Shown here: positions 1 through 5,237 of the stretch, piece by piece | Layout of the letters: every line of letters starts with the position of its first letter | Numbering within the stretch: position 1 is the first letter of the stretch | Assembly: GCA_036985935.1 (NCBI GenBank) | Contig: BTQP01000133.1 | Span: forward strand, 1-5,237 | Direction of reading: 5' to 3' | From: JAMBLL01 sp036985935 | GTDB lineage: Bacteria > Actinomycetota > Acidimicrobiia > Spongiisociales > UBA5794 | Length of the DNA: 5,237 nt | Program-made: the position numbers and the translations under genes | The notes under the pieces: model-generated | The model's input: only the letters and a program-made list of their open reading frames with translations | The model's database searches: none | What the model was told of the DNA's origin: nothing

Positions 1-74
1 GACGAACGCATCACGACGCTTGCACACCACATGAGGAATCAATAGCGGCGTAGGGTCGCCTGTCGCTGCCCCTG

Positions 75-255
75 CTTCGGTCGACACCTTCAGGGGGGAC
101 GGCAGAGGAGCGTCAGCGACGATGCTGGGGGGCGGGCGAGCCTGCGAGCACGAAGTGGAAGCAGCTCGATCGAACCCGTGCCGTACCGGGCTCGCAGGCT
201 CGCAGACCCCCCTCGCTCGAAGACTCGCTTGTCCCCCCTGAAGGGAGGACCGAAG
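75..255. repeat. Long nested inverted repeat downstream of the pur operon
   Basis: Several arms pair in register. CTTCGGTC at 75-82 pairs with 248-255. The 14-base CCTTCAGGGGGGAC at 87-100 pairs exactly with 231-244. GAGCG at 108-112 pairs with 214-218. GGGGGG at 127-132 pairs with 207-212. The 14-base arm GCGAGCCTGCGAGC at 136-149 pairs exactly with 190-203. The 40-nt centre (150-189) contains the short palindrome TCGATCGA. About 47 base pairs can form across 181 bases, interrupted by small internal loops and one large one. I see no target-site duplication at the ends and no transposase. It could be a dispersed palindromic element, a miniature transposon relic, or a structured transcript end; its copy number in the genome is unknown. 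Confidence 0.8.
231..250 (-). terminator. Hairpin downstream of the operon, possible terminator without a U-tract
   Basis: On the minus strand this folds as GTCC-t-CCC-ttca-GGG-g-GGAC: a 4-bp and a 3-bp stem around one mismatch, with a tetraloop. It begins 25 bases after the last stop codon of the operon. No run of T follows, so it is not a classical intrinsic terminator. It also forms the right arm of the larger inverted repeat, and the two structures compete. Confidence 0.35.
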
Positions 256-275
256 ACCCTGGACGACCTGTCTAC

Positions 276-890
276 CTACCTCATCTGCTCCCCGACGGGG
301 ACGGCGAAATCGAGGGTGTTGGATGGCGGTGCCAGGGGGCAGGACCAGCGAGGGTCGTGGGTACACGATGGGTGATAGGCGAAGTTGAAATCGAGCGCGA
401 CCTCACCGTCGCGATCTCCAAGATCCGCAGATTTGGCGGTATCGAGCAGGTAGCGGCCTCCTCCGTAGGTGAGGGTGCCGTTGGTCGAATCCCGGAAGGG
501 GATGAACACGCCTCCGCCATACACGTTCATCCAGTAGACGTCGAGTGTGAGCGGACCCTTCGGACTGTCGACCGAGATCCTGGCGAAGCGTGTCATCGGT
601 GTCGAGCCTTCTCCCGAGTGGACAACGCCGATTCTCACCGGTTCGAGCGGGTCGAGCCTGCCGGACAGGTTCCATTTCGCTTCATACGGTGAGAAAGGCA
701 GTCCGGCGAACGCAGACCGATCTTGTGAAGGGATCGGCGACTGTGGATGCCTACGAAACAGGGCATCACGCTCATCTCGCCACACCTTCCACGATGATTC
801 GGAGGTCCCGGAATCTCGCGTCTGTCGGTAGATGGTGTCTACGCGTCTGCGGAAATCCCACAGTTGGCCGTAGTCGGTCGTCGCTGTCAA
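276..890 (-). CDS. DUF1684 domain-containing protein, function unknown
   Basis: This 204-residue protein matches my memory of the uncharacterised DUF1684 family. Visible family-like blocks are LWDFRRRVDTIYRQTR (10-25), RDALFRRHPQSPIP (41-54), FAGLPFSPYEAKW (61-73), GPLTLDVYWMN (112-122), FIPFRDSTNGTLTYGGGRYL (129-148) and LDFNFAYHPSCTHDPRWSCP (166-185), followed by NTLDFAVPVGE. Two cysteines (176, 184) sit in the conserved tail. There is no signal peptide or membrane segment, so it is probably cytosolic. The start is inferred as TTG at 890, because the LWDFRRR block would otherwise be lost and no in-frame ATG or GTG precedes it usefully. GAGG lies 10 nt upstream inside purB. It overlaps purB by 4 nt (TTGA), so it is co-transcribed and probably translationally coupled. 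The biochemical role is unknown; a link to purine metabolism is only suggested by position. Confidence 0.88.
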   Translation of the reverse strand: MTATTDYGQLWDFRRRVDTIYRQTRDSGTSESSWKVWRDERDALFRRHPQSPIPSQDRSAFAGLPFSPYEAKWNLSGRLDPLEPVRIGVVHSGEGSTPMTRFARISVDSPKGPLTLDVYWMNVYGGGVFIPFRDSTNGTLTYGGGRYLLDTAKSADLGDRDGEVALDFNFAYHPSCTHDPRWSCPLAPPSNTLDFAVPVGEQMR

Positions 891-2182
891 AGGGTGGCGT
901 CCTCAAGCCGCTCAAAGACGATCCCGGTATTCGCCAGGGCGCGCTCGGCAGTGAAACACGCAGCGAGTACGTCCGCGCCGAGTTCGATGTCGTCGTCGGC
1001 ACTGAGGCGGTCGTGAAGCGTTCCCCCCTCGTCCCAGGCCGCCATCGCATTGCGCTGCACCAACATATACGCATCGTCCCGTGTGAGGCCGGAGTCGATG
1101 AGAGCAAGCAGGACCGCCTGAGAACTCACCAGTCCCTTCGTCGCATCCAGGTTCTCCTGCATGCGCTCGACATCGACGACCAGCGTGTCGATCAGCGTCG
1201 TCATCCGCCTAAGCGCGTAATGCAGGAGATTCGTTGCGTCAGGGAGCGCGATGCGTTCGACACTCGAGTGAGATATGTCGCGTTCGTGCCAGAGTGCAAC
1301 GTTTTCGAGTCCTGCAGAGGCGTATCCGCGCAGCAACCTCGACACGCCCGTGAGGTTCTCGGATGCGATCGGATTCCTCTTGTGCGGCATGGCCGAGGAA
1401 CCCTTTTGACCGACTCCGAAGGCTTCCCTTGCTTCGCCGACCTCGGAACGTTGGAGGTGTCTGATCTCGGTGGCGAACCGTTCGATCGACGAGCCGATCA
1501 AGGCGATCATAGACAGGAAGTGTGCGTGGCGGTCCCTGGCGATCACCTGTGTCGACGCGGGTTCGATATCGAGTCCGAGTCGTTCGCACACGTACGCTTC
1601 GACGGACGGCGGTGTATGGGCATAGGTGCCGACGGCTCCGGAGATCTTGCCGAAGGACACCCCGTTGACGGCGTCGACGAGGCGCTCGTGGTCTCGTTGG
1701 ATCTCGAAGGCCCAGGTAGCGAGCTTCAACCCGAAGGACGTCGGTTCCGCCCAGATCCCGTGAGTGCGTCCGACCATGATCGTGTCCCTGTGCTCGAACG
1801 CCCGGGACTTCGTAACCTCGAACATTTCGGAGATCGCTGTGAGCAGCAGTTGCCCGGCTTCCTTGAGGACGACGCCCGTTGCGGTGTCCAGAACATCCGA
1901 CGACGTGAGTCCGAAGTGGATCCACTCGCCGTTGTCGGCGACGGAATCCGAAAGCAGATCGACGAACGCCGCTACGTCGTGATGAGTCACGGCTTCTCGT
2001 TCCTTCCAGGCCACGAGATCGACTTCGGGGGCCTGTCGGGCTGCCACCGCGGCGGCAGGTGGTGCGACCCCGAGCTCGACCCACGCCTCAACCACAAGTG
2101 TCTCTACCGTTTTCCATACGGCGAGTTTGCGCGGTTCTGACCAGTTCGCGGTCATCTCCGGCGTCGAGTACCTCTCGATCAT
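887..2182 (-). CDS. purB: Adenylosuccinate lyase (PurB)
   Basis: PurB removes fumarate from SAICAR to give AICAR and from adenylosuccinate to give AMP, so it serves both the IMP pathway and the AMP branch fed by PurA. It belongs to the fumarase/aspartase superfamily and is normally a homotetramer. The 431-residue length equals, as I recall it, that of the B. subtilis enzyme, and the key residues fall at the same numbers: His68 (THHD), His89 (WIHFGLTSSD), the catalytic His141 (GRTHGIWAEP), and the signature loop GQKGSSAMPHKRNP at 258-271 with catalytic Ser262/263. MIERYS at the N terminus is also typical. The ATG at 2182 overlaps the purE stop as ATGA and follows GGGAGGG with 9-nt spacing. The stop overlaps the next gene's TTG start. 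Nothing is truncated or missing. Confidence 0.98.
   Translation of the reverse strand: MIERYSTPEMTANWSEPRKLAVWKTVETLVVEAWVELGVAPPAAAVAARQAPEVDLVAWKEREAVTHHDVAAFVDLLSDSVADNGEWIHFGLTSSDVLDTATGVVLKEAGQLLLTAISEMFEVTKSRAFEHRDTIMVGRTHGIWAEPTSFGLKLATWAFEIQRDHERLVDAVNGVSFGKISGAVGTYAHTPPSVEAYVCERLGLDIEPASTQVIARDRHAHFLSMIALIGSSIERFATEIRHLQRSEVGEAREAFGVGQKGSSAMPHKRNPIASENLTGVSRLLRGYASAGLENVALWHERDISHSSVERIALPDATNLLHYALRRMTTLIDTLVVDVERMQENLDATKGLVSSQAVLLALIDSGLTRDDAYMLVQRNAMAAWDEGGTLHDRLSADDDIELGADVLAACFTAERALANTGIVFERLEDATL
901..904 (-). promoter_or_regulatory. Weak ribosome binding site supporting the TTG start of the DUF1684 gene
   Basis: GAGG on the minus strand lies inside the end of purB, 10 nt before the TTG at 890. 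The match is short and the spacing long, so re-initiation by ribosomes finishing purB is likely the main route of translation. Confidence 0.45.
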
Positions 2183-2628
2183 GTCTTGAGGCCCTCCCGG
2201 TAGACACCGAGTCTGCGAGCCAGATCAGCGTCCGTGAGCGAGAGAATCGAGACCGCCAGATACGCAGCGTTCGCCGCGCTGTCGATAGCGACCGTCGCGA
2301 CCGGGATCCCTGTTGGCATCTGAACCGTCGAGTACAGAGCGTCGACGCCTCCGAGTCCTCCGGCCGCGATGGGTACGCCGATGATGGGGAGAGTGGAGTG
2401 GGCGGCAACCGCACCGGCGAGGTGTGCTGCCTTGCCTGCACCGCAGATGATGACACCGAAACCGTTGTCCCGCGCGCCGCTTGCAAAATCTGCAACCAGC
2501 TCCGGAGTGCGGTGCGCCGACATGACATGCACCTCGTGGGGGATCGAGAACGATCCGAGAACGGTCGCGCACGGCTCCATCTTTGGCATGTCCTTTTCTG
2601 AACCCATCAGAATTGCGACCTTCACCAC
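2179..2628 (-). CDS. purE: N5-carboxyaminoimidazole ribonucleotide mutase (PurE, class I-like)
   Basis: PurE moves the carboxyl group of N5-CAIR to carbon 4, giving CAIR. The 149-residue chain is slightly short of the usual 155-170 and lacks a C-terminal extension. The nucleotide-binding start is ILMGSEKDMPKM (6-17), where most relatives have GSxSD: Ser10 and Asp13 are kept, but the second Ser is Lys12. SAHRTP (37-42) is intact, with the conserved active-site His39. CGAGKAAHLAG (62-72) replaces the commoner AGAGGAAHLPG but keeps His69, which fits class I better than class II. VQMPTGIPVATVAI (102-115) is well conserved. The start is GTG: two GTG codons lie in tandem at 2628 and 2625, with GAGAGG 6 nt before the first. 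The gene sits 25 nt after purD and overlaps purB by 4 nt. No purK, the usual partner that makes N5-CAIR, is in the window. Confidence 0.95.
   Translation of the reverse strand: MVKVAILMGSEKDMPKMEPCATVLGSFSIPHEVHVMSAHRTPELVADFASGARDNGFGVIICGAGKAAHLAGAVAAHSTLPIIGVPIAAGGLGGVDALYSTVQMPTGIPVATVAIDSAANAAYLAVSILSLTDADLARRLGVYREGLKT
2192..2198 (-). promoter_or_regulatory. Ribosome binding site of purB
   Basis: GGGAGGG on the minus strand lies inside the last codons of purE, 9 nt before the purB ATG. Together with the ATGA overlap it suggests purB has its own strong entry site and is also coupled to purE. Confidence 0.75.
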
Positions 2629-2634
2629 GTCATA

Positions 2635-2640
2635 CCTCTC
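2635..2640 (-). promoter_or_regulatory. Ribosome binding site of purE (decides a GTG start)
   Basis: GAGAGG on the minus strand lies 6 nt before the GTG at 2628 and 9 nt before the second GTG at 2625. Either could be used, and the proteins would differ by one residue. An ATG at 2633 is out of frame and only 1 nt from this site, so it is not the purE start. Confidence 0.75.
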
Positions 2641-2653
2641 ATCACGAATCGTT

Positions 2654-3919
2654 TCATGTCGCTGCGATGTCGTCTCGGAACTGTTTTCCTTGGAATTCGA
2701 TCAGCTGGGCCTGCGCATAGGCCTTGGTCCGCGCCTTGTCGATGGTGTCGCCGACACCGACGACGTTGAGGACTCGGCCACCCGACGTCACCAGCCGTGC
2801 CCCGTCAGTTGCGGTCCCTGCATGAAAAATCAGCGCGTCGTCCACTTCGTCGAGTCCGGAGATGTTGAAACCGGTTTCAACATCGTCTGGATAGCCGGGA
2901 GATGCAAGCACAACATCCACGGCGGCAGTGTCGCTCCAGACGACGGATTGCCCGGCGAGACCCACGGTTGCGGCAGCGTTCAGCAGAACGAGTAGATCGG
3001 ATTCAAGACGGGGCATCAGCACCTGTGTCTCAGGGTCACCGAGGCGGCAGTTGAACTCAAGCACTTTCGGTCCGTCGCCAGTCAGCATCAGTCCAACGTA
3101 GAGGAACCCTGTGTAGGGGATGGAACGGCGCGACAATTCTGCGAGTACAGGAAGAGCAACGTGGGTCGTTGTCCAGTCGACGAGGTCGGGCGGCAGATCG
3201 TCTACAGGTGAATAGCTCCCCATTCCGCCCGTGTTCGGACCGAGGCCCCCTGTGCGCAACCTCTTGTAGTCCCTCGCTGCTTCCAGGGGTATCGCATCGC
3301 CTGATGTTGTCTGGCCCGCGGCGCACACGAAGATGACAGACACCTCTTGCCCTTCGAGGTACTCCTCGATGACCACGGAGTTTCCAGCGGCTCCGAATCG
3401 ACCCTCGAGACAACGATCGACCCATGCAATTGCCTCGCCGAGGGATCGTGTCACGAGCACGCCCTTGCCGGCGGCGAGTCCGTCGGCCTTCACAACGTAC
3501 GGGCCATCCGTTTCCTCGAGTCGGAGAATGGCGGCTTCCCTGTCACTGAACGTCACCGACGCTGCCGTGGGAACACCTGCAGCAGCCATCACCTCCTTCG
3601 CAAACGATTTCGACGACTCCAGCCTTGCCCCGTCTGCGTTCGGTCCGAATACAGGGACGTTCTGCTCGCGCAGTCGGTCAGCGACACCCGCAGCAAGAGG
3701 AGCCTCGGACCCGATGATGACGAGATCGATCGAACGTTCCGCGGCTAACTGTGCGACCGCTGATGGATCGGTCGGATCGACGTCTTGGACGATATCGCCA
3801 AGCTCGTCGAGTCCCGGATTGCCAGGACACGCGACGAGACGGTCGAGTCGAGGACTTTGTACCAGTTTCCAACCTATGGCGTGTTCGCGACCGCCGCTTC
3901 CGAGGAGGAGGACTCTCAT
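2654..3919 (-). CDS. purD: Phosphoribosylamine--glycine ligase (PurD)
   Basis: GAR synthetase joins glycine to phosphoribosylamine with ATP, the second step of de novo purine synthesis. The 421-residue length is typical for the monofunctional bacterial enzyme. The N-terminal domain begins with GSGGREHA (7-14), then CPGNPG (31-36) and GSEAPL (70-75, usually GPEAPL). The ATP-grasp part shows FGPNADGARLESSKSFAK (91-108), VVKADGLAAGKGV (142-154), EEYLEGQEVSV (185-195), GPNTGGMGSYSP (227-238) and the metal-binding EFNCRLGDPETQ (288-299). The C-terminal barrel domain has SPGYPDD and ends normally. The ATG at 3919 lies 5 nt after the purA stop. I see no good Shine-Dalgarno sequence there (only CCGG/GGTAG in the purA tail), so translation is probably coupled to purA. 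Codons for residues 346-353 form a perfect 24-bp palindrome (listed separately). Confidence 0.98.
   Translation of the reverse strand: MRVLLLGSGGREHAIGWKLVQSPRLDRLVACPGNPGLDELGDIVQDVDPTDPSAVAQLAAERSIDLVIIGSEAPLAAGVADRLREQNVPVFGPNADGARLESSKSFAKEVMAAAGVPTAASVTFSDREAAILRLEETDGPYVVKADGLAAGKGVLVTRSLGEAIAWVDRCLEGRFGAAGNSVVIEEYLEGQEVSVIFVCAAGQTTSGDAIPLEAARDYKRLRTGGLGPNTGGMGSYSPVDDLPPDLVDWTTTHVALPVLAELSRRSIPYTGFLYVGLMLTGDGPKVLEFNCRLGDPETQVLMPRLESDLLVLLNAAATVGLAGQSVVWSDTAAVDVVLASPGYPDDVETGFNISGLDEVDDALIFHAGTATDGARLVTSGGRVLNVVGVGDTIDKARTKAYAQAQLIEFQGKQFRDDIAAT
2861..2884. repeat. Perfect 24-bp palindrome inside purD, resembling a LacI-family operator
   Basis: The half-site GATGTTGAAACC is followed directly by its exact reverse complement, with no spacer and no mismatch. 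The inner 14 bases, TGAAACC then GGTTTCA, have the TGAAA...TTTCA arms and central CG dyad typical of operators bound by LacI/GalR-family repressors. The palindrome covers codons 346-353 of purD (D-V-E-T-G-F-N-I), in the C-terminal domain. The symmetry is seen directly; the operator role is inference from family knowledge. Confidence 0.85.
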
Positions 3920-3924
3920 CGGTG

Positions 3925-5196
3925 CTACCGGTGGAGTGTCGCGCGGCGTCCAGGGCCGACCGACACTGTTTTGATAGGAACACCGACGCTCTGTTCGATG
4001 TACTCGACGTACGCTCGGGCGTTGGCTGGAAGATCGTCGTAGTCGGATATGTCAGAGATGTCGATGTTCCAACCGGGTAGTTCGTCGTATTCGGGTGTGC
4101 AGTCGTATAGGACCCGTTGCTGTCGCGGGAATTCCGTGAACCGACCATCGGCGGTCGTGTAGGCCGTTGCAACTCTGAGGGTGTCGAAGTGCGACAGGAT
4201 ATCCAGTTTTGTCAGCGCGATCTCCGTCAATCCGTTCACACGCACCGAGTATCGCAATGCGACCATGTCGAGCCAACCGCATCTTCTTCGCCGTCCTGTG
4301 ACAACTCCGTATTCGCCCCCGATGTCGATCAGACGATCGCCGATCTCGTCGTTGAGTTCCGTCGGGAACGGACCCGTGCCAACGCGTGATATGTAGGCCT
4401 TGGTAACACCGATCACGCTATCGATCATGGTGGGGCCGACCCCGATACCGACCGGTGCGCCTCCTGCCGTCGGGTTCGATGAGGTCACGAAGGGATAGGT
4501 GCCATGATCGATATCGAGCAGCGTTCCCTGACCACCCTCGAACAAGACATTTTCGCCGGCCCTGATGGCGTCGTACACGAGAAGCGACGTGTCTGTCACA
4601 TGGGGTGCGAGCTGCTCGGCGTACCCGAGGTATTCGTCTGCGATTTCGTCGACGTCGAGAGGGAGTTGGTTGTAGATCTTCATCAAGATCTTGTTCTTCA
4701 TCTTGAGCGAAGCGGTGAGTTTTTCACGGAAGATCTTCTCGTCGAAGAGATCTTGAACCCGTATCCCGACACGCGAGAACTTGTCGGTGTACGCGGGCCC
4801 GATGCCTCTCTTCGTCGTGCCGATCATCGCGCTGCCGAGATACCGTTCGATCACCGCGTCGAGCTTTCGGTGGTACGGCATGATCAGGTGGGCGTTATTG
4901 CTGATCTTTACTTTCGAGGGATCTACGCCCCGTTTACTCAGCGTCTCTTTCTCCTCGAAGAACCACTTTGGGTCCACGACGACGCCGTTCCCGATCACGG
5001 GCGTGACGGATGGGTACAGGACCCCCGACGGGATGAGACTGAGGGCGAACTTCTGATCACCGATGACGATCGTGTGGCCTGCGTTGTTACCACCTTGATA
5101 TCTGACAACGACATCTGCCTTTTCCGAGAGCAGGTCGGTGATCTTGCCCTTTCCCTCGTCGCCCCACTGGGCGCCAAGGATCACTGCGGCCGGCAT
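3925..5196 (-). CDS. purA: Adenylosuccinate synthetase (PurA)
   Basis: This cytosolic enzyme condenses IMP with aspartate, using GTP, to give adenylosuccinate, the first step of the AMP branch. The 423-residue length is close to the usual 425-435. The N-terminal signature GAQWGDEGKGK lies at residues 8-18. The catalytic pair Asp13 and His41 (in GGNNAGHT) falls at the same numbers as in E. coli. The second signature GTTKRGIGPAYTDKFSR spans 126-142 and carries the IMP-contacting Thr128 and Arg142. TGRRRRCGWLD and the guanine-contacting TKLD motif follow in the C-terminal third. The ATG at 5196 is preceded by a strong GGGAGGA with 4-nt spacing, and the signature sits at its normal distance from this Met. 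It is the first gene of the operon in the window, and its stop lies 5 nt before purD. Function is confident from the motifs. Confidence 0.98.
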   Translation of the reverse strand: MPAAVILGAQWGDEGKGKITDLLSEKADVVVRYQGGNNAGHTIVIGDQKFALSLIPSGVLYPSVTPVIGNGVVVDPKWFFEEKETLSKRGVDPSKVKISNNAHLIMPYHRKLDAVIERYLGSAMIGTTKRGIGPAYTDKFSRVGIRVQDLFDEKIFREKLTASLKMKNKILMKIYNQLPLDVDEIADEYLGYAEQLAPHVTDTSLLVYDAIRAGENVLFEGGQGTLLDIDHGTYPFVTSSNPTAGGAPVGIGVGPTMIDSVIGVTKAYISRVGTGPFPTELNDEIGDRLIDIGGEYGVVTGRRRRCGWLDMVALRYSVRVNGLTEIALTKLDILSHFDTLRVATAYTTADGRFTEFPRQQRVLYDCTPEYDELPGWNIDISDISDYDDLPANARAYVEYIEQSVGVPIKTVSVGPGRRATLHR

Positions 5197-5200
5197 CCGG

Positions 5201-5207
5201 TCCTCCC
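5201..5207 (-). promoter_or_regulatory. Ribosome binding site of purA
   Basis: On the minus strand this reads GGGAGGA, 4 nt before the purA ATG. It is among the strongest Shine-Dalgarno matches in the window and supports this start and a high initiation rate for the first gene. Confidence 0.85.
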
Positions 5208-5228
5208 GTTGATATGGATGAGGTGCTG

Positions 5229-5234
5229 ATTGTA
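5229..5234 (-). promoter_or_regulatory. Possible -10 element of the purA operon promoter
   Basis: Read on the minus strand the hexamer is TACAAT, one mismatch from the consensus TATAAT. It lies about 33 nt before the purA start and would give a short leader of roughly 25 nt. The -35 element would fall near 5252, outside the window, so the promoter cannot be confirmed. No TG extension precedes the hexamer. Confidence 0.4.
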
Positions 5235-5237
5235 CTT

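Larger units (their letters stand above)
1..275. other. Region without a convincing gene, downstream of the operon
   Basis: Most of this stretch (75-255) is the nested inverted repeat. In 1-74 I see no recognisable protein or RNA gene. The left edge could carry the tail of a rightward gene ending at a TAG (43-45 in frame 1, or 51-53 in frame 3), or the first codons of a leftward one, but 40-50 bases are too few to support either. No tRNA-like cloverleaf was found. Confidence 0.6.

Noticed and set aside
75..255. Inverted repeat considered as a CRISPR repeat, integron attC site or rRNA/tRNA fragment
   Set aside because: There are no regularly spaced direct repeats, no attC core sites (GTTRRRY/RYYYAAC), and no tRNA or rRNA landmarks.
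178..375. A 65-codon open frame on the plus strand at the end of the operon
   Set aside because: It runs through the right half of the inverted repeat and into the 3' end of the DUF1684 gene on the other strand. The product looks random and proline/arginine-rich.
1563..1572. The 10-bp palindrome TCGATATCGA, seen here and again near 4508
   Set aside because: Each copy encodes Leu-Asp-Ile-Asp/Glu with favoured codons. A 10-bp palindrome is not rare in this length, and both copies lie inside conserved protein.
590..2140. A 516-codon open frame on the plus strand opposite purB and the DUF1684 gene
   Set aside because: Its translation is rich in Arg, Asp and Gly with no recognisable domain, and it lies wholly opposite two well-supported genes. 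Long antisense frames are common opposite GC-rich genes.
2622..2633. A three-codon frame (ATG ACG TGG TGA) overlapping the purE start, considered as a tiny leader peptide
   Set aside because: The GAGAGG site is only 1 nt before this ATG, too close for initiation, while its spacing suits the GTG starts of purE.
4670..4760. Several AGATCT-containing words close together, considered as a repeat array
   Set aside because: They encode Lys-Ile, Asp-Leu and similar residue pairs of PurA in normal positions. Spacing is irregular and the flanks do not match, so codon use explains them.
4504..5229. A 241-codon open frame on the plus strand opposite purA
   Set aside because: It is antisense to the most conserved part of PurA and shows no motif or ribosome binding site of note.

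Overview
The window is a compact block of purine-biosynthesis genes, all read from the minus strand, so the operon runs right to left: purA (5196-3925), purD (3919-2654), purE (2628-2179), purB (2182-887) and a DUF1684-family gene (890-276). Base composition is moderately GC-rich. The gene order, the short B. subtilis-type PurB, the actinobacterial-looking PurE and the DUF1684 protein suggest an actinomycetote, perhaps of the Acidimicrobiia type. That placement is inference from gene content and was not checked against a database.

Layout, right to left. At the right edge (5197-5237) are a strong ribosome binding site for purA and a good -10 hexamer whose -35 partner would lie outside the window. 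purA and purD are 5 nt apart, purD and purE 25 nt apart, purE and purB overlap by 4 nt (ATGA), and purB and the DUF1684 gene overlap by 4 nt (TTGA). This spacing points to a single transcript with translational coupling. The last 275 bases (1-275) hold no convincing gene. Most of that stretch is a nested inverted repeat (75-255) that begins 20 bases past the last stop codon.

Function. PurD makes glycinamide ribonucleotide (an early step), PurE rearranges N5-CAIR to CAIR (a middle step), and PurB splits SAICAR and, later, adenylosuccinate. PurA makes adenylosuccinate from IMP. PurA and PurB together therefore form the complete IMP-to-AMP branch, while PurD, PurE and PurB supply parts of the IMP pathway. 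PurK, PurC and the other enzymes must be encoded elsewhere. The DUF1684 protein has no known role, but its start overlaps the end of purB.

Beyond ordinary genes, two things stand out: a perfect 24-bp palindrome inside purD (2861-2884) whose core resembles operators of LacI-family repressors, and the long nested inverted repeat after the operon. I see no sign of a new defence, mobile or biosynthetic system; the protein-coding content is housekeeping.
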